A stretch of 64,000 nt of DNA from Pseudomonadales bacterium. GTDB lineage: Bacteria > Pseudomonadota > Gammaproteobacteria > Pseudomonadales > Azotimanducaceae. This document shows, in pieces, positions 28,991 to 38,553 of the stretch. The stretch lies in contig WLWP01000003.1 in assembly GCA_012103505.1 (NCBI GenBank), forward strand, positions 83,767-147,766, given 5' to 3'. The notes under the pieces were generated by a model. The model was given only the letters and a program-made list of their open reading frames with translations. It was not told the DNA's origin and searched no databases. Position 1 is the first letter of the stretch. The number at the start of each line of letters is the position of its first letter. The position numbers and the translations under genes are program-made.

Positions 28991-29590
28991 ATGGAATTCA
29001 CCAAGACGCGCACCATTCAATTAACATCGTATCTGTTGTTGGGCTTGGTGATGACGCAGGCCGTGTATACCGCGTTATACGTCGCACAGATCAACGTCCC
29101 TCGGCAGCTTCTCTGGGGGCTTGAAGGTTTGCTATTCACAACACTCATCGTATTTGCTGGAACTGCGATGTTGCAGGCAAAAAACCATCATGTTGGATGG
29201 GTCGCCATCGCATTTAGTGCGGTGCTCAATGTTGTCCAAGTTAGCGTAGGGGTTACGCTGTTCGAGCCATTTGGTGAGGCTGCTGGCCAGGTTGAGGCGC
29301 TCGCGCCTACCGCAGGCGCGGTCGTTGCTTTTTCTTTCATGATCTACAACGCAGCAAAATTCCTTCTGGGATTTGCGGCTCTCATTTTCGGATTAGTGAA
29401 AAAGAATGCGGGAGCGAAGATGTTGGGTGGCTTGACCGCTCTGGTAGGCGCCGTTGCTATGATAGCCAACGCACTTTTAATCGTCTTTGGTCGAGATGGC
29501 TTTCTGCAGCCATCTGTCGCCGGCGCGACAGGCGTCTTCGCGACACTGCTGCTAGCTCTCTGCCTGATGAGCATCGCCCAGGAAGATTGA
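28991..29590 (+). CDS. Small polytopic membrane protein, function unknown
   Basis: 199 residues with five or six membrane helices (about 10-30, 40-60, 67-90, 105-128, 140-160 and 172-192). The N-terminus MEFTKTRTIQLTSYLLLG and the central QAKNHHVGW-type loop belong to a conserved family of small membrane proteins in marine Gammaproteobacteria, to my recollection without a proven function. It is a single gene. No motif suggests catalysis. Confidence 0.7.
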   Translation: MEFTKTRTIQLTSYLLLGLVMTQAVYTALYVAQINVPRQLLWGLEGLLFTTLIVFAGTAMLQAKNHHVGWVAIAFSAVLNVVQVSVGVTLFEPFGEAAGQVEALAPTAGAVVAFSFMIYNAAKFLLGFAALIFGLVKKNAGAKMLGGLTALVGAVAMIANALLIVFGRDGFLQPSVAGATGVFATLLLALCLMSIAQED

Positions 29591-29789
29591 AGCGTTAACA
29601 AAACGAACTTGGTAGCTTCAGAATCGCTTGGGCTGAAAAGAACACTGCGAAACGGACAGTACTGACATGCCAACGCATCGCGCCGCTATGGGAGCGCGCA
29701 ACTATCCGAAGCTCGGCTCATCACTTTTGAAGCACGCCAGCGGTATCAACCCGAATCGGTAAGATAACGGGCAGTTGAAGCCCGTGGTT

Positions 29790-31136
29790 CTAGATTTTGA
29801 GCGCCGGAGCGTCATTCGAAGTGTTGGCCATATCCTGATGCAGAGTGCGCCCCGCAGTATAGTAGTGGTACGCGCACCATATATTTAGAAAAGTCAGGAC
29901 GAATAGCGCCCAACGTAATGACTCCTTTCCATACTCTGGTGCAAACCAATCACTCATGATGCCGACCAGTTGAGGGCCAAATCCCATGCCGATGATGTTG
30001 AGCACAAACAGCACGATACTCGAGGCCAATGCTCGCATCCGCAATGTGACTAAACTTTGCACGAGCGCGAAAGTCGGGGCCAGATAGAAGCCACCAAAGA
30101 AGGCGGGGACGACATATAGAATCAATGCGGTCGTGAGATCATCTACCCAAAAGACGCCAGCCAGGAAAGGTACGTATCCCGCTTTCCCCGCAGCGACCAC
30201 CCAAGTACGCCAGCGTTCATCGCGCCGCGCCAACACATCGGCCAACTTGCCTGCACTGAAAGTGCCCATGGCACCGATAAGCCCGGTCATTAGCGCCAGT
30301 GTTAAGCCTACTTCAGTGGGACTTAAACCGTGAGAGCGAACCAAGAATGTTGGCATCCACAGAGTAAAACCATAGCCAATGAAACCCGCGATGGCGGCTC
30401 CTATGGTCAAGTGGCGGGTCGATCGCACACGCCACATATGGCTTGCTACCGTTCTAAACGCGGGTGCCTGGTCAGCAACGTTGTCAGCGTCTCGGTCGGC
30501 CTCCGCTTTTTCAGACGCGCCACGACGTGGTTCTGACACGGTAAAGTACAATAACGCGGCCACCAACAACCCTGGCAAACCAACGATGACAAAGGTTGCG
30601 CGCCAGCCGTAGTTCTCGCTCAACCAACCACCGCCTAAATAGGCGAGTAACAAGCCAATGTTCACGCCTAAGGCAAAGATTCCCATGGCGGTACCGCGGG
30701 TTTCCGGCGGAAACAGATCAGAGATAATCGAGTGAGATGGGGGCGTTGAACCAGCCTCGCCAATCCCTACGCCAATACGCGCTAACGCCATTTGGGCGAA
30801 CGTTTGAGCGTAGCCGCACAAAACAGTCATACCACTCCAGACAGAAATGGCAATGGCGATAATATTCCGACGATTGGTGTGATCTGCCAGCATGGCAATC
30901 GGCATGCCCAATGTCGCGTAGAAAATTGCGAAGGTTAAGCCAACCAGAAAACCCATGGCGGTATCGCTTGCGCCAAGTTCAAGACGAATGGGCTCGAGTA
31001 ACATGCCCATGATCTGTCGATCAACTTGACTAGAGGCATACACCAAGGTCAAAACGCCAACGGCATACCATCGGTACCAAGACTTTTGTTGCAGATAACC
31101 TCTCAGGCCGTGATGCTCGGCGGCATCAGCCTTCAT
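29790..31136 (-). CDS. MFS transporter (spinster-like)
   Basis: 448 residues with 12 membrane segments. The MFS loop 2-3 signature appears as MLADHTNRRNIIAIAI, and helix 4-5 as RIGVGIGEAGSTPPSHSIISDLFPPETRGTAMG-type sequence, typical of spinster-like porters near catabolic clusters. It probably imports an organic acid or related compound through the inner membrane. It lies downstream of, and in the same direction as, the sulfatase at 31293, 156 bases away. No operator-like element was seen in that gap. Confidence 0.88.
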   Translation of the reverse strand: MKADAAEHHGLRGYLQQKSWYRWYAVGVLTLVYASSQVDRQIMGMLLEPIRLELGASDTAMGFLVGLTFAIFYATLGMPIAMLADHTNRRNIIAIAISVWSGMTVLCGYAQTFAQMALARIGVGIGEAGSTPPSHSIISDLFPPETRGTAMGIFALGVNIGLLLAYLGGGWLSENYGWRATFVIVGLPGLLVAALLYFTVSEPRRGASEKAEADRDADNVADQAPAFRTVASHMWRVRSTRHLTIGAAIAGFIGYGFTLWMPTFLVRSHGLSPTEVGLTLALMTGLIGAMGTFSAGKLADVLARRDERWRTWVVAAGKAGYVPFLAGVFWVDDLTTALILYVVPAFFGGFYLAPTFALVQSLVTLRMRALASSIVLFVLNIIGMGFGPQLVGIMSDWFAPEYGKESLRWALFVLTFLNIWCAYHYYTAGRTLHQDMANTSNDAPALKI

Positions 31137-31292
31137 GTAGAATGGCTCATGTGGATGTTCCTGTTGTGTACCTGCCTGTTAATGTTTCGATATCTAAGCA
31201 CTGGCATGAATGAAAGGCGAGGCACCGCTTACGTGTGACACCTTTATTGGCAGCTGATTGTCGAAAGCTACAGAATTTGTGAAAGCGATTGG

Positions 31293-32759
31293 CTATTTAT
31301 TGGCCGCCCGACGTGCTTCTTCGCTATCGAAGCTCCTTCCGAAGGGCATTTGGACATTGCCTGGTCCGGGTTTTTCACCCCCGGTGGGCACCATGCCATG
31401 CTCCTCAATTGAGGCTTGGAAGGGTAGGGTGAGCTGGCGAATGATACTAAACATCCATAGATACCCTTGATGCGTGATGTCGTTGCTCTCTTTTGGATCG
31501 ACCTCGACATGAAATATTTTCGGCGTCCACATCCGGTCGATGTCAGTTTCACGAGGGTGCGGGTTTTCGCCTTGAAAGTGGACCTTAAACGAACGCCACT
31601 TTAGCGCGGACATTTCATTTCCACGGAAAAACAGAACGCTCTCTCGTGCGGACTTTTCGGTCTCACCGAGGAAAAAATCGCTCTGATCCACTCCATCTAT
31701 CGGGCGGTCATCAGGCACGTCCGCGCCGGTGATGGCCGCCAGAGTTGGAAAGATATCGTGGATCGCCACAATCTCATTAGACACCTGGTCGGGTTTAATT
31801 TTGTTTGGCCAGCGAATCATCATGGGGGTGCGGACGGATCCTTCGAATGAAGATCCAAGATAGCCGCGAAAGGGGCCCGTATCTCCGATCCAAGGGTACT
31901 CGGCTCGATCGGGACCGTTGTCACTGGCGTAGATGACGATCGTATCTTTTTCTAGATCCAGTCGGTCTAGCGCTTCAAGGACTTCTCCAACCCGGTGGTC
32001 GTGCTCAAGCATGACGTCACCGTAGCGACCTGCGGTCGAGCGTCCTTCAAAATCAGGGTGCGGAATGGACGGGTGGTGGACCAGAGACCAAGAGACGACG
32101 AGAAAGAATGGATTGTCTTCGTTGCGCTGTTCTAGATATTCAATCGACTTCTGTTGAATGCTTTCATCGATAAAGCGTCGACTTTCGTAGTTGTACTCTC
32201 CAGTGGGTTTAACACCTTTACCTGCTTCGCCTTCTAGAAGATAGAACTTTGGAATTTGACCTTCTGGAAATCCGACTGAACGTGAGAAATTGACTAAGCC
32301 GGTGCTGTTTGGGAACCCCCACCATTTGTCGAACCCTTGGTCTGTGGGGAAGCGGCCTTTGCTCGCGCCCAAATGCCACTTTCCAAAGAGTGCCGTGTCG
32401 TAGCCCTCGTCCTTGAGCGTTTCGGCGAGTGTAGTTTCCCAGGGGGCAAGACCTTGAGGCAATCCAGGTGTTGGCGTTGCGATGGTGGTGCCCGAACGAA
32501 CTGCATAACGGCCGGTTAAGAGTGCCGAACGCGAGGGCGTACAGGTGAGTTCGACGTTGAAATTGGTTAGGCGCATGCCTTCTTGAGCCAACGCATCAAT
32601 GCGAGGGGTTTCGGCACCACGGATACCGCCGCCACCATAAATCCCAATATCGCCATAGCCCAAGTTGTCACTGAGCAGTATGAGGATGTTTGGTTTGTCT
32701 TGCGCAACGACGCTGGCGCTAAAGACGATTAAGAACAGGCTGACTAGTATTCTGCGCAT
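31293..32759 (-). CDS. Exported sulfatase, paralogue of the 22878 gene
   Basis: 488 residues. The signal peptide (ILVSLFLIVFSASVVAQ) shows export. The metal site LLSDNLGYGDIG, activation motif CTPSRSALLTGR and second metal site YASDNGPD are intact, so a formylglycine sulfatase acting on an exported substrate is likely. Sequence blocks shared with the cytosolic sulfatase (GAETPRIDALAQEGMRLTNF) show recent common ancestry. It diverges from the propeller/redox operon across a 121-base gap that holds a TTGTTAACAAT site. Confidence 0.92.
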   Translation of the reverse strand: MRRILVSLFLIVFSASVVAQDKPNILILLSDNLGYGDIGIYGGGGIRGAETPRIDALAQEGMRLTNFNVELTCTPSRSALLTGRYAVRSGTTIATPTPGLPQGLAPWETTLAETLKDEGYDTALFGKWHLGASKGRFPTDQGFDKWWGFPNSTGLVNFSRSVGFPEGQIPKFYLLEGEAGKGVKPTGEYNYESRRFIDESIQQKSIEYLEQRNEDNPFFLVVSWSLVHHPSIPHPDFEGRSTAGRYGDVMLEHDHRVGEVLEALDRLDLEKDTIVIYASDNGPDRAEYPWIGDTGPFRGYLGSSFEGSVRTPMMIRWPNKIKPDQVSNEIVAIHDIFPTLAAITGADVPDDRPIDGVDQSDFFLGETEKSARESVLFFRGNEMSALKWRSFKVHFQGENPHPRETDIDRMWTPKIFHVEVDPKESNDITHQGYLWMFSIIRQLTLPFQASIEEHGMVPTGGEKPGPGNVQMPFGRSFDSEEARRAANK

Positions 32760-32779
32760 TGTTATTCGTTAAATGTCGT

Positions 32780-32800
32780 TTGTTAACAATAATTGTACCA
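32780..32800. promoter_or_regulatory. TTGTTAACAAT operator candidate between divergent genes
   Basis: The element carries the palindrome TTGTTAACAA followed by AATTGTAC. It is centred between the exported sulfatase (minus) and the beta-propeller operon (plus), where one bound regulator could act on both. It matches the sites at 13738 and 48299 over 10-12 bases. Confidence 0.5.
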
Positions 32801-32880
32801 TGCAGTTCAACTTTAGGTGCCCCAATTTTAGGAATTTTGTTGGGCGCGGAGGTTCATATTGTCGATCTTAGAGTAAATCA

Positions 32881-34857
32881 ATGAAAAAAATACTGTTAGT
32901 GGGGTTCATTCTCGTGGTTTGTCTGGTGATCGCAGCTTTTGTGTTCGTTCCCGCAAATGTGCGGGATGTGATGATGGTTCGAGCACTCACGACCGAGTCG
33001 CATGTAAAAACGTACGGCGTGCCTGAGAAGACATCGTGGCGACCACAAGGTGTTCGCCGTACAACAACAGTATTTGACGATATTAACGGGCGACAGGTCG
33101 GGTACGCCAAAGCACTGCACTCGGATACACAAGGGTCCGATGAAGTGGGCACTGTCGTCGCACCGACCTTGGTGCTTGATTGGATTGCTGAGCCTGATCA
33201 GTTTGTGGCCGAGGGACCTGTGTTTGATGCGCAGGGTAACGTCTATTTCACCCCACTGTTTGGTTCGGAAGACCTACTTCTCGTATCGCTCGACCCTAAG
33301 GATGGGTCAAGACGTTGGGCGTTAGAGGAAGCGGGTGCGGGGGCAGGATCGCCCATGATTGTCACCGATCCGGTGACGGGTGACGAACTGATCTATTTGG
33401 CCACCTATCAGCGGGTCTTGGCGGTGACAACGGATGGCGAAGTACTTTACGACCAACCGTTTGGTATTCCGACAGATGCGACAAACCCGAATCCGTCGGG
33501 CCAACACTGTTATGGCGTCAATCACCATCTTCAAGCGGATGCGATTATTGCCCTGGTAGGCGATGGACATATCGGGGTTTTTGATCGAACCACTGGAGCG
33601 CCCTTGTTGGACGCGCCGTTTCTTTTGCCGGGTGCGAAAACGCCAGTGAACAATATCAGTCTTCCCGAATCGACCACCCGTAACGCCAATCGAGACATGT
33701 CGCACTTCCTTCGGCCTGAACTAAAGATTCCAGGTGCCGATCCAATTGGCGGATTGATGCATGGTGTCTCGGGCGAGCTGCAGAAAGTGACGAACTACTT
33801 TTCGATCGACAAAAATACAGGCCGGATTTGGGTCGCCGCGTCTCTGCCTGATGAAGCCGATGGGAAAGAAGATGGCTGGTCTGACTATGGTGGTCTCTAT
33901 GGACTCGACCTGGTGAAAGACGAAGCAGGGGCCTATCAGATGGAGGTCAAGATCGTCTTCCAAATCGATGGCGGAACATCATTCACGCCAGCCGTTAGCG
34001 CAGATGGATCACGCATCTATCTCGCAGATGCTTATGACACGGTGTATGCGGTGGATGCTGTCACCGGAGAGGAAATCTGGTCGGTATTTGTCGGCAGTAA
34101 GGTCACAGGCTCCATTACTGTGGCGACCGACAACGGAGAGATTTACGCCAACACTCGCACCGAGATTCTACAAATTCTAGAGGATGAAGAGGGCGCAACG
34201 CGTGGATGGACCGCGAACCTCGATATGTACACCACGGGTCGATTCCAGGAGAACTTCAAGGCGTTGGGCGCCGAGGTGGTCGAAAACGGAATTGCGTTTA
34301 CCGGGGCTGTTGGCATTGCCAAGCCGAAACAGAAATTTCCCTTCAAAATAGGCGCTGGTTTGTTGGATCGTGAGACGGGTGAGATACGTTACTTTGCTGA
34401 GGGAGGTGAAGACTCCGTATCGTCTATGGCCACCGGACCTGGTGGTGAGATTTACATTGGTAACTCACCAATGCGACGCATTCTTGCCAGGGTGGCCTAT
34501 GGGGCAGATAACAGCCCAAATCCGCCAGTCGGTGGCATCAGTAAATTTCGACCAGCAGATCCTTGGCTGGTCGCAAGAGATGCCCTCTTTGCAGCGGCAA
34601 ATCGTGCAGGCAATGCAGCGAAAATAACCGATGCCCACCCGAATGCGGCAGAGCAAGACTTGTATCAAATCACGCTGCTCATCGAGCAAGCGGTGAATGC
34701 GCTCGCTTCAGATGGAAGTCAACCCGCCACAAACAGTTCGGTGGTGCAATTTTTAACTGGCGTGAACAGCGAGGCTTACACACAAGACAACCTGTTGGCG
34801 CTGCAGACGGCGTTGGTTTCAAGCTACGAAACGCTGGAGCAGGCGTATGCCAACTGA
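32881..34857 (+). CDS. Membrane-anchored PQQ-like beta-propeller protein
   Basis: 658 residues. An N-terminal helix (ILLVGFILVVCLVIAAFVFV) anchors it, with the rest periplasmic. Repeats such as GPVFDAQGNVYFTPL, YAVDAVTGEEIWS and LLDRETGEIRYF are blades of an eight-bladed quinoprotein-like propeller. I see no clear PQQ ligand set or vicinal disulfide, so it could be a non-enzymatic binding or assembly protein. It is the first gene of an operon with cytochrome c and flavoprotein genes, which makes a redox role plausible. The C-terminal about 100 residues are helical. Confidence 0.8.
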   Translation: MKKILLVGFILVVCLVIAAFVFVPANVRDVMMVRALTTESHVKTYGVPEKTSWRPQGVRRTTTVFDDINGRQVGYAKALHSDTQGSDEVGTVVAPTLVLDWIAEPDQFVAEGPVFDAQGNVYFTPLFGSEDLLLVSLDPKDGSRRWALEEAGAGAGSPMIVTDPVTGDELIYLATYQRVLAVTTDGEVLYDQPFGIPTDATNPNPSGQHCYGVNHHLQADAIIALVGDGHIGVFDRTTGAPLLDAPFLLPGAKTPVNNISLPESTTRNANRDMSHFLRPELKIPGADPIGGLMHGVSGELQKVTNYFSIDKNTGRIWVAASLPDEADGKEDGWSDYGGLYGLDLVKDEAGAYQMEVKIVFQIDGGTSFTPAVSADGSRIYLADAYDTVYAVDAVTGEEIWSVFVGSKVTGSITVATDNGEIYANTRTEILQILEDEEGATRGWTANLDMYTTGRFQENFKALGAEVVENGIAFTGAVGIAKPKQKFPFKIGAGLLDRETGEIRYFAEGGEDSVSSMATGPGGEIYIGNSPMRRILARVAYGADNSPNPPVGGISKFRPADPWLVARDALFAAANRAGNAAKITDAHPNAAEQDLYQITLLIEQAVNALASDGSQPATNSSVVQFLTGVNSEAYTQDNLLALQTALVSSYETLEQAYAN

Positions 34858-34911
34858 ACGACTATCCGCTCTGCAGACTGAGTTCATCAAGCTTTCGCCC
34901 GGAGGTTCACG

Positions 34912-35268
34912 GTGACTTGGTCTATCTGTGGTTCGCGATGGGTTCGAACCGCCATGTGTCTCGCTGCGTTTACTTTCGTCAGTGTGGATGCAGTCGCGGT
35001 GGAGCTCACAGCGCGTGAAAACGCGGTGTTCGGTCAAATTTGTGCACGCTGTCATGCGCGTCCGGACATAGGCGTCCCGCTTATCGGTGATGCAGCGGAG
35101 TGGCAACGCAGAGGTGCGGCAGGTTTTGAGCAAATGGTGCGTAACACGATTGTCGGTGCTGGCGATATGCCGCCGTTGGGGACGTGTGCATTCTGCACCG
35201 AAACTGAGATTCGGAATCTGGTTCAGTTGCTGTCAGGGCTATCACCTGAAGAGGCGGTGACACCGTGA
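34912..35268 (+). CDS. Cytochrome c5-like c-type cytochrome
   Basis: 118 residues from GTG 34912 (CGGAGG upstream), with an export signal (TAMCLAAFTFVSVDAVA). It has one haem site, CARCH (residues about 43-47), a methionine ligand in GDMPPLG, and a second Cys pair CAFC near the C-terminus, as in the c5 subfamily. It carries electrons in the periplasm, most simply from the flavoprotein encoded next, whose GTG overlaps its stop. Confidence 0.87.
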   Translation: MTWSICGSRWVRTAMCLAAFTFVSVDAVAVELTARENAVFGQICARCHARPDIGVPLIGDAAEWQRRGAAGFEQMVRNTIVGAGDMPPLGTCAFCTETEIRNLVQLLSGLSPEEAVTP

Positions 35269-36680
35269 AAAATGATCTCAACCGACGGGACTTACTCAAA
35301 GCTGCGTTTGTTGCTGGCAGTATTGGTTTGCTGCCCGGGTGTCGCCAGGAAACAACAGGCCCCACGCAGTCTTTGGGCGTCGACTATGTCGAGGGCGAAC
35401 CTTTACCTTGGATTAACTGGTCGAGCAATCAAGCTTGTCGACCCGCTGAAAGATTAGCGCCAGCGACGGAAGAGAGTTTGGTAGAGCTGTTAACGCAAAC
35501 TAGTGGCTCGATTCGACCTGTCGGATCCGGACACTCCTTCAGTGCCTTGGTACCGACAGACGGATCACTCGTTGCCACAGATCTACTCAGTGGCGTGATC
35601 AGTACAGACGATGAACGCCAACAAGCCGAGGTATGGTCGGGTACCAGACTGCACCAGCTGGGACCCGCGCTTGAAGCACACGGTCAGGCACTTACTAACC
35701 TGCCGGATATTGACTACCAGACCATCGCGGGTGCGACCGCGACCTCAACGCACGGCACGGGTGTGAGTATGGGTTCTCTGTCTTCGTTGGTCTCGGGTAT
35801 GACGCTGGTGACGCCGAAAGGTGAGTTGGTGCAATGTAGTCGTGAAAACGAGCCAGACCTTTTTCGCGCGGCACAGTGCGGTTTGGGCGCACTTGGGGTA
35901 GCTTCGAGAGTCGTCATAGACACGGTCCCGAAGTTCGACTTGGTTGAACATTCTTCCTTCGAAAACGTGTTCGACATTTTGGAAGACATAGAGGCTGAAA
36001 AAGCCAATAACCGTCATTTCGAATTCTTAGTCTTCCCGCATACGTCGATAGCGCTGGTCATTCGGACTAACGAGGCGGATGAGTCCACGCCACGTGTGCT
36101 CACACCCGAAGATCCGACGGCGGTGTATCAAATTCGGGATGCGTATCAAAGTCTCGGGACGGTCCCCGTCGTGGGTGACTACCTGTACGACTTTGCGCTC
36201 AGCCAAGGACTGGACGGCGAAGCGCAGGTCCGGTCCGGCGCATCTCACGTTGTGTTAACGCACGATCGTGTGGTTCGGTTTCGTGAAATGGAATACACCG
36301 TACCCGCTGAGGTGGGTCCTGATTGCGTCCAAGAAATTTTGGATACGATCAAGTCCAAGAACATCCCGGTGGTGTTTCCAATCGAATATCGCTATGTCCA
36401 AGCCGATGATGTTTGGATGAGCATGTTCTACGAACAGGACGGCTGTTCCATCTCGGTGCACCAGTTTGCAGATGAAGACCACCGAGCCTATTTTGCGGAG
36501 ATTGAGCCCATCTTTTGGAAATATGGGGGCCGGCCGCATTGGGGGAAATTGCACACACTCGATCACTCGGAGCTCTCTAAGCTCTACCCGCATTGGAAAG
36601 ACTTTCTAGCGGTACGAGAAGCAGTCGATCCGACTGGACGGATGTTGAATACCCACTTAAAACAATTGCTGGGGGTTTAG
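35265..36680 (+). CDS. FAD-linked oxidase of the aldonolactone oxidase (ALO) type, Tat-exported lipoprotein
   Basis: 471 residues. The N-terminus has a twin-arginine motif (NRRDLLKAA) and then a lipobox LLPGC, so it is probably folded in the cytoplasm, exported by Tat and lipid-anchored. The FAD-binding PP-loop is RPVGSGHSFSAL and GATATSTHGTG (residues about 85-170). The C-terminal RPHWGKLH is typical of sugar-lactone oxidases, where it contacts flavin. It oxidises a polyol or lactone-like substrate, with the adjacent cytochrome c as likely acceptor. Confidence 0.87.
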   Translation: MKNDLNRRDLLKAAFVAGSIGLLPGCRQETTGPTQSLGVDYVEGEPLPWINWSSNQACRPAERLAPATEESLVELLTQTSGSIRPVGSGHSFSALVPTDGSLVATDLLSGVISTDDERQQAEVWSGTRLHQLGPALEAHGQALTNLPDIDYQTIAGATATSTHGTGVSMGSLSSLVSGMTLVTPKGELVQCSRENEPDLFRAAQCGLGALGVASRVVIDTVPKFDLVEHSSFENVFDILEDIEAEKANNRHFEFLVFPHTSIALVIRTNEADESTPRVLTPEDPTAVYQIRDAYQSLGTVPVVGDYLYDFALSQGLDGEAQVRSGASHVVLTHDRVVRFREMEYTVPAEVGPDCVQEILDTIKSKNIPVVFPIEYRYVQADDVWMSMFYEQDGCSISVHQFADEDHRAYFAEIEPIFWKYGGRPHWGKLHTLDHSELSKLYPHWKDFLAVREAVDPTGRMLNTHLKQLLGV

Positions 36681-36682
36681 CC

Positions 36683-37939
36683 ATGCGACGTCGTGCTTTA
36701 ATCGCCGGGGGAACAGGGTTGGTCATTGGCGGTGCGGTGTGGTCATTGAAACCGAGCGCGCGAGGCAATGGCGGTCATAACACCTATTTCACGCAGCTCA
36801 ATGGGCTGATGAAAAAAGAAGGTGACGGTCGACCGACGATGTTGATTGATCTAGATGCGCTGGACCACAACATTCAGGTGACCTTGGCGGAATTGGGGTC
36901 TAGATCGCTGCGTATCGTGGCGAAGTCCTTGCCCAGTATTCCGTTACTCAACTATGTCAGCCAGGCTTCTGGCAGTCATCGCCTCATGGCGTTTCATGAA
37001 CCCTTTATTGGTCAGATGGGTGCGCCGGAAACGGATGTCTTACTTGGCAAGCCCATGCCTGTCACTGCGGCAGCCAAATATTACGCCCGCCCGCAGCGCC
37101 ATCTGTTTGATGCGAGTAAACAGCTTCAGTGGCTGATCGATACGCCCGAACGACTCGCACAATATGCGGCACTCGCTGAAACGAACAACCTGCCGTTAAA
37201 CCTCAACATAGAAATTGATGTCGGACTACACCGAGGTGGGGTGTCTGATCCCAACGTGCTTCGGAGCATGCTCGCCACCATTCAAGCGCATACAAATCTG
37301 CGATTCACTGGCTTGATGGGGTACGACCCTCATGTTGCAAAGATGCCGGATGCGTTTGATGGACGCGCGGATGAGTTTAACAACGTTCAAACTATCTATG
37401 CGGACATGTTAGCAGTGACGAAAGAAATCGATCACACCGGCCTGACGCTCAATGCGGCGGGGAGTCCGACCTACCAACTATGGAATGAGGTGAACGGGCT
37501 CGCGAACGAACTTTCCGTTGGGTCCGGTTTGGTCAAGCCGCTCGATTTCGATATCCCAACCCTTGCGAACCACAAACCTGCGTTGTTCATCGCAACACCG
37601 GTATTGAAAACCTCACCCGGTGTGCGTATTCCTGGTTTTGATGCGTTAGGCAAGATTCAAGGTGCGTGGGATCCAAATCGGGACCGAACGTTTTTTGTCT
37701 ATGGTGGTTATTGGAAAGCAGCGCCGGTCTCTCCAGAGGGGTTGGTACTCAATGAGCTCTTCGGGCGAAGTACCAATCAAGAAATGCTAAATGGCTCATC
37801 TGATGTGGTGTTAGGTGTAGACGATTACGTGTTCTACCGTCCCACGCAAAGTGAATTCACGATGCTCCAATTCGGTGAGATTTTGGGGGTGCGTGGTGGT
37901 CGGATTGAATCGCGTTGGGCACCTTTTTCATGGGCTTAG
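36683..37939 (+). CDS. Exported PLP enzyme of the alanine racemase / D-serine dehydratase-like fold
   Basis: 418 residues from ATG 36683, which has GGGGG upstream and lies 2 bases after the ALO stop. The N-terminus MRRRALIAGGTGLVIGGAVW resembles a Tat signal. The barrel starts at PTMLIDLDALDHNI, with the PLP lysine in RIVAKSLPS. HRGGVSD and GLMGYDPH are further fold type III landmarks. Known relatives act on D-amino acids (D-threonine aldolase, D-serine dehydratase). The C-terminal zinc His-x-Cys of those enzymes is not apparent, so the reaction is open. A periplasmic location is unusual for a PLP enzyme. Confidence 0.78.
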   Translation: MRRRALIAGGTGLVIGGAVWSLKPSARGNGGHNTYFTQLNGLMKKEGDGRPTMLIDLDALDHNIQVTLAELGSRSLRIVAKSLPSIPLLNYVSQASGSHRLMAFHEPFIGQMGAPETDVLLGKPMPVTAAAKYYARPQRHLFDASKQLQWLIDTPERLAQYAALAETNNLPLNLNIEIDVGLHRGGVSDPNVLRSMLATIQAHTNLRFTGLMGYDPHVAKMPDAFDGRADEFNNVQTIYADMLAVTKEIDHTGLTLNAAGSPTYQLWNEVNGLANELSVGSGLVKPLDFDIPTLANHKPALFIATPVLKTSPGVRIPGFDALGKIQGAWDPNRDRTFFVYGGYWKAAPVSPEGLVLNELFGRSTNQEMLNGSSDVVLGVDDYVFYRPTQSEFTMLQFGEILGVRGGRIESRWAPFSWA

Positions 37940-38553
37940 ACGTCCTGTTGGATTTTATGGGCGTTTTTGTCTTTGCGCTCTCCGGTGCACTGCTTGCCGC
38001 CCGAAAGGGCATGGACATCTTCGGCATGCTCGTCCTTGCCTTAATGCCCGCAGTTGGCGGGGGCACGGTGCGAGATGTGCTGATCGGCCAGCCTGTGTTT
38101 TGGCTAGAGGACAATCGTTACTTGATGCTCACGGTCGTCGCATCGGTCGCCGTCTTTTTTGGGCAACGCTTTATCGATAGCCGAGAACGCATGTTGATGT
38201 GGGCGGATGCCATTGGCCTCTCTGTGTTTTGTGTACTTGGTGCGTCAAAGTCTTTGGCCGTGGGCATGTCCGTGTCCGCGTCGGTGGTCATGGGGATCGC
38301 CACTGCAGTCGCAGGTGGCATCATACGCGATGTGATTGCAAACGAAGTGCCTTACATCTTACGGAAAGAAATCTACGCCACGGCAGCATTGGTGGGTGCG
38401 ACCAGTTACGTGCTGTTAGAACTGTGGGGTGTCTCCTCAGCAGAATGGATCGCGATCTTTGCGGCGTTGACTGTACGTGGTTTGGGAATTGTTTATGGCT
38501 GGTCGCTGCCAAAGTCACGGGACTATGAATCGGTCAATCGAGGGACGCAATGA
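37930..38553 (+). CDS. TRIC/YicG-family (UPF0126) membrane channel
   Basis: 207 residues with six or seven helices made of two repeats, each with the glycine-rich signature: AVGGGTVRDVLIG and VAGGIIRDVIANEVP. This is the bacterial trimeric intracellular cation channel family, and some members have been linked to amino acid (glycine) uptake. ATG 37930 is chosen; a TTG at 37915 is less likely. It overlaps the PLP enzyme gene by 10 bases and the sulfatase by 4, so it is inside the operon. Confidence 0.87.
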   Translation: MGLDVLLDFMGVFVFALSGALLAARKGMDIFGMLVLALMPAVGGGTVRDVLIGQPVFWLEDNRYLMLTVVASVAVFFGQRFIDSRERMLMWADAIGLSVFCVLGASKSLAVGMSVSASVVMGIATAVAGGIIRDVIANEVPYILRKEIYATAALVGATSYVLLELWGVSSAEWIAIFAALTVRGLGIVYGWSLPKSRDYESVNRGTQ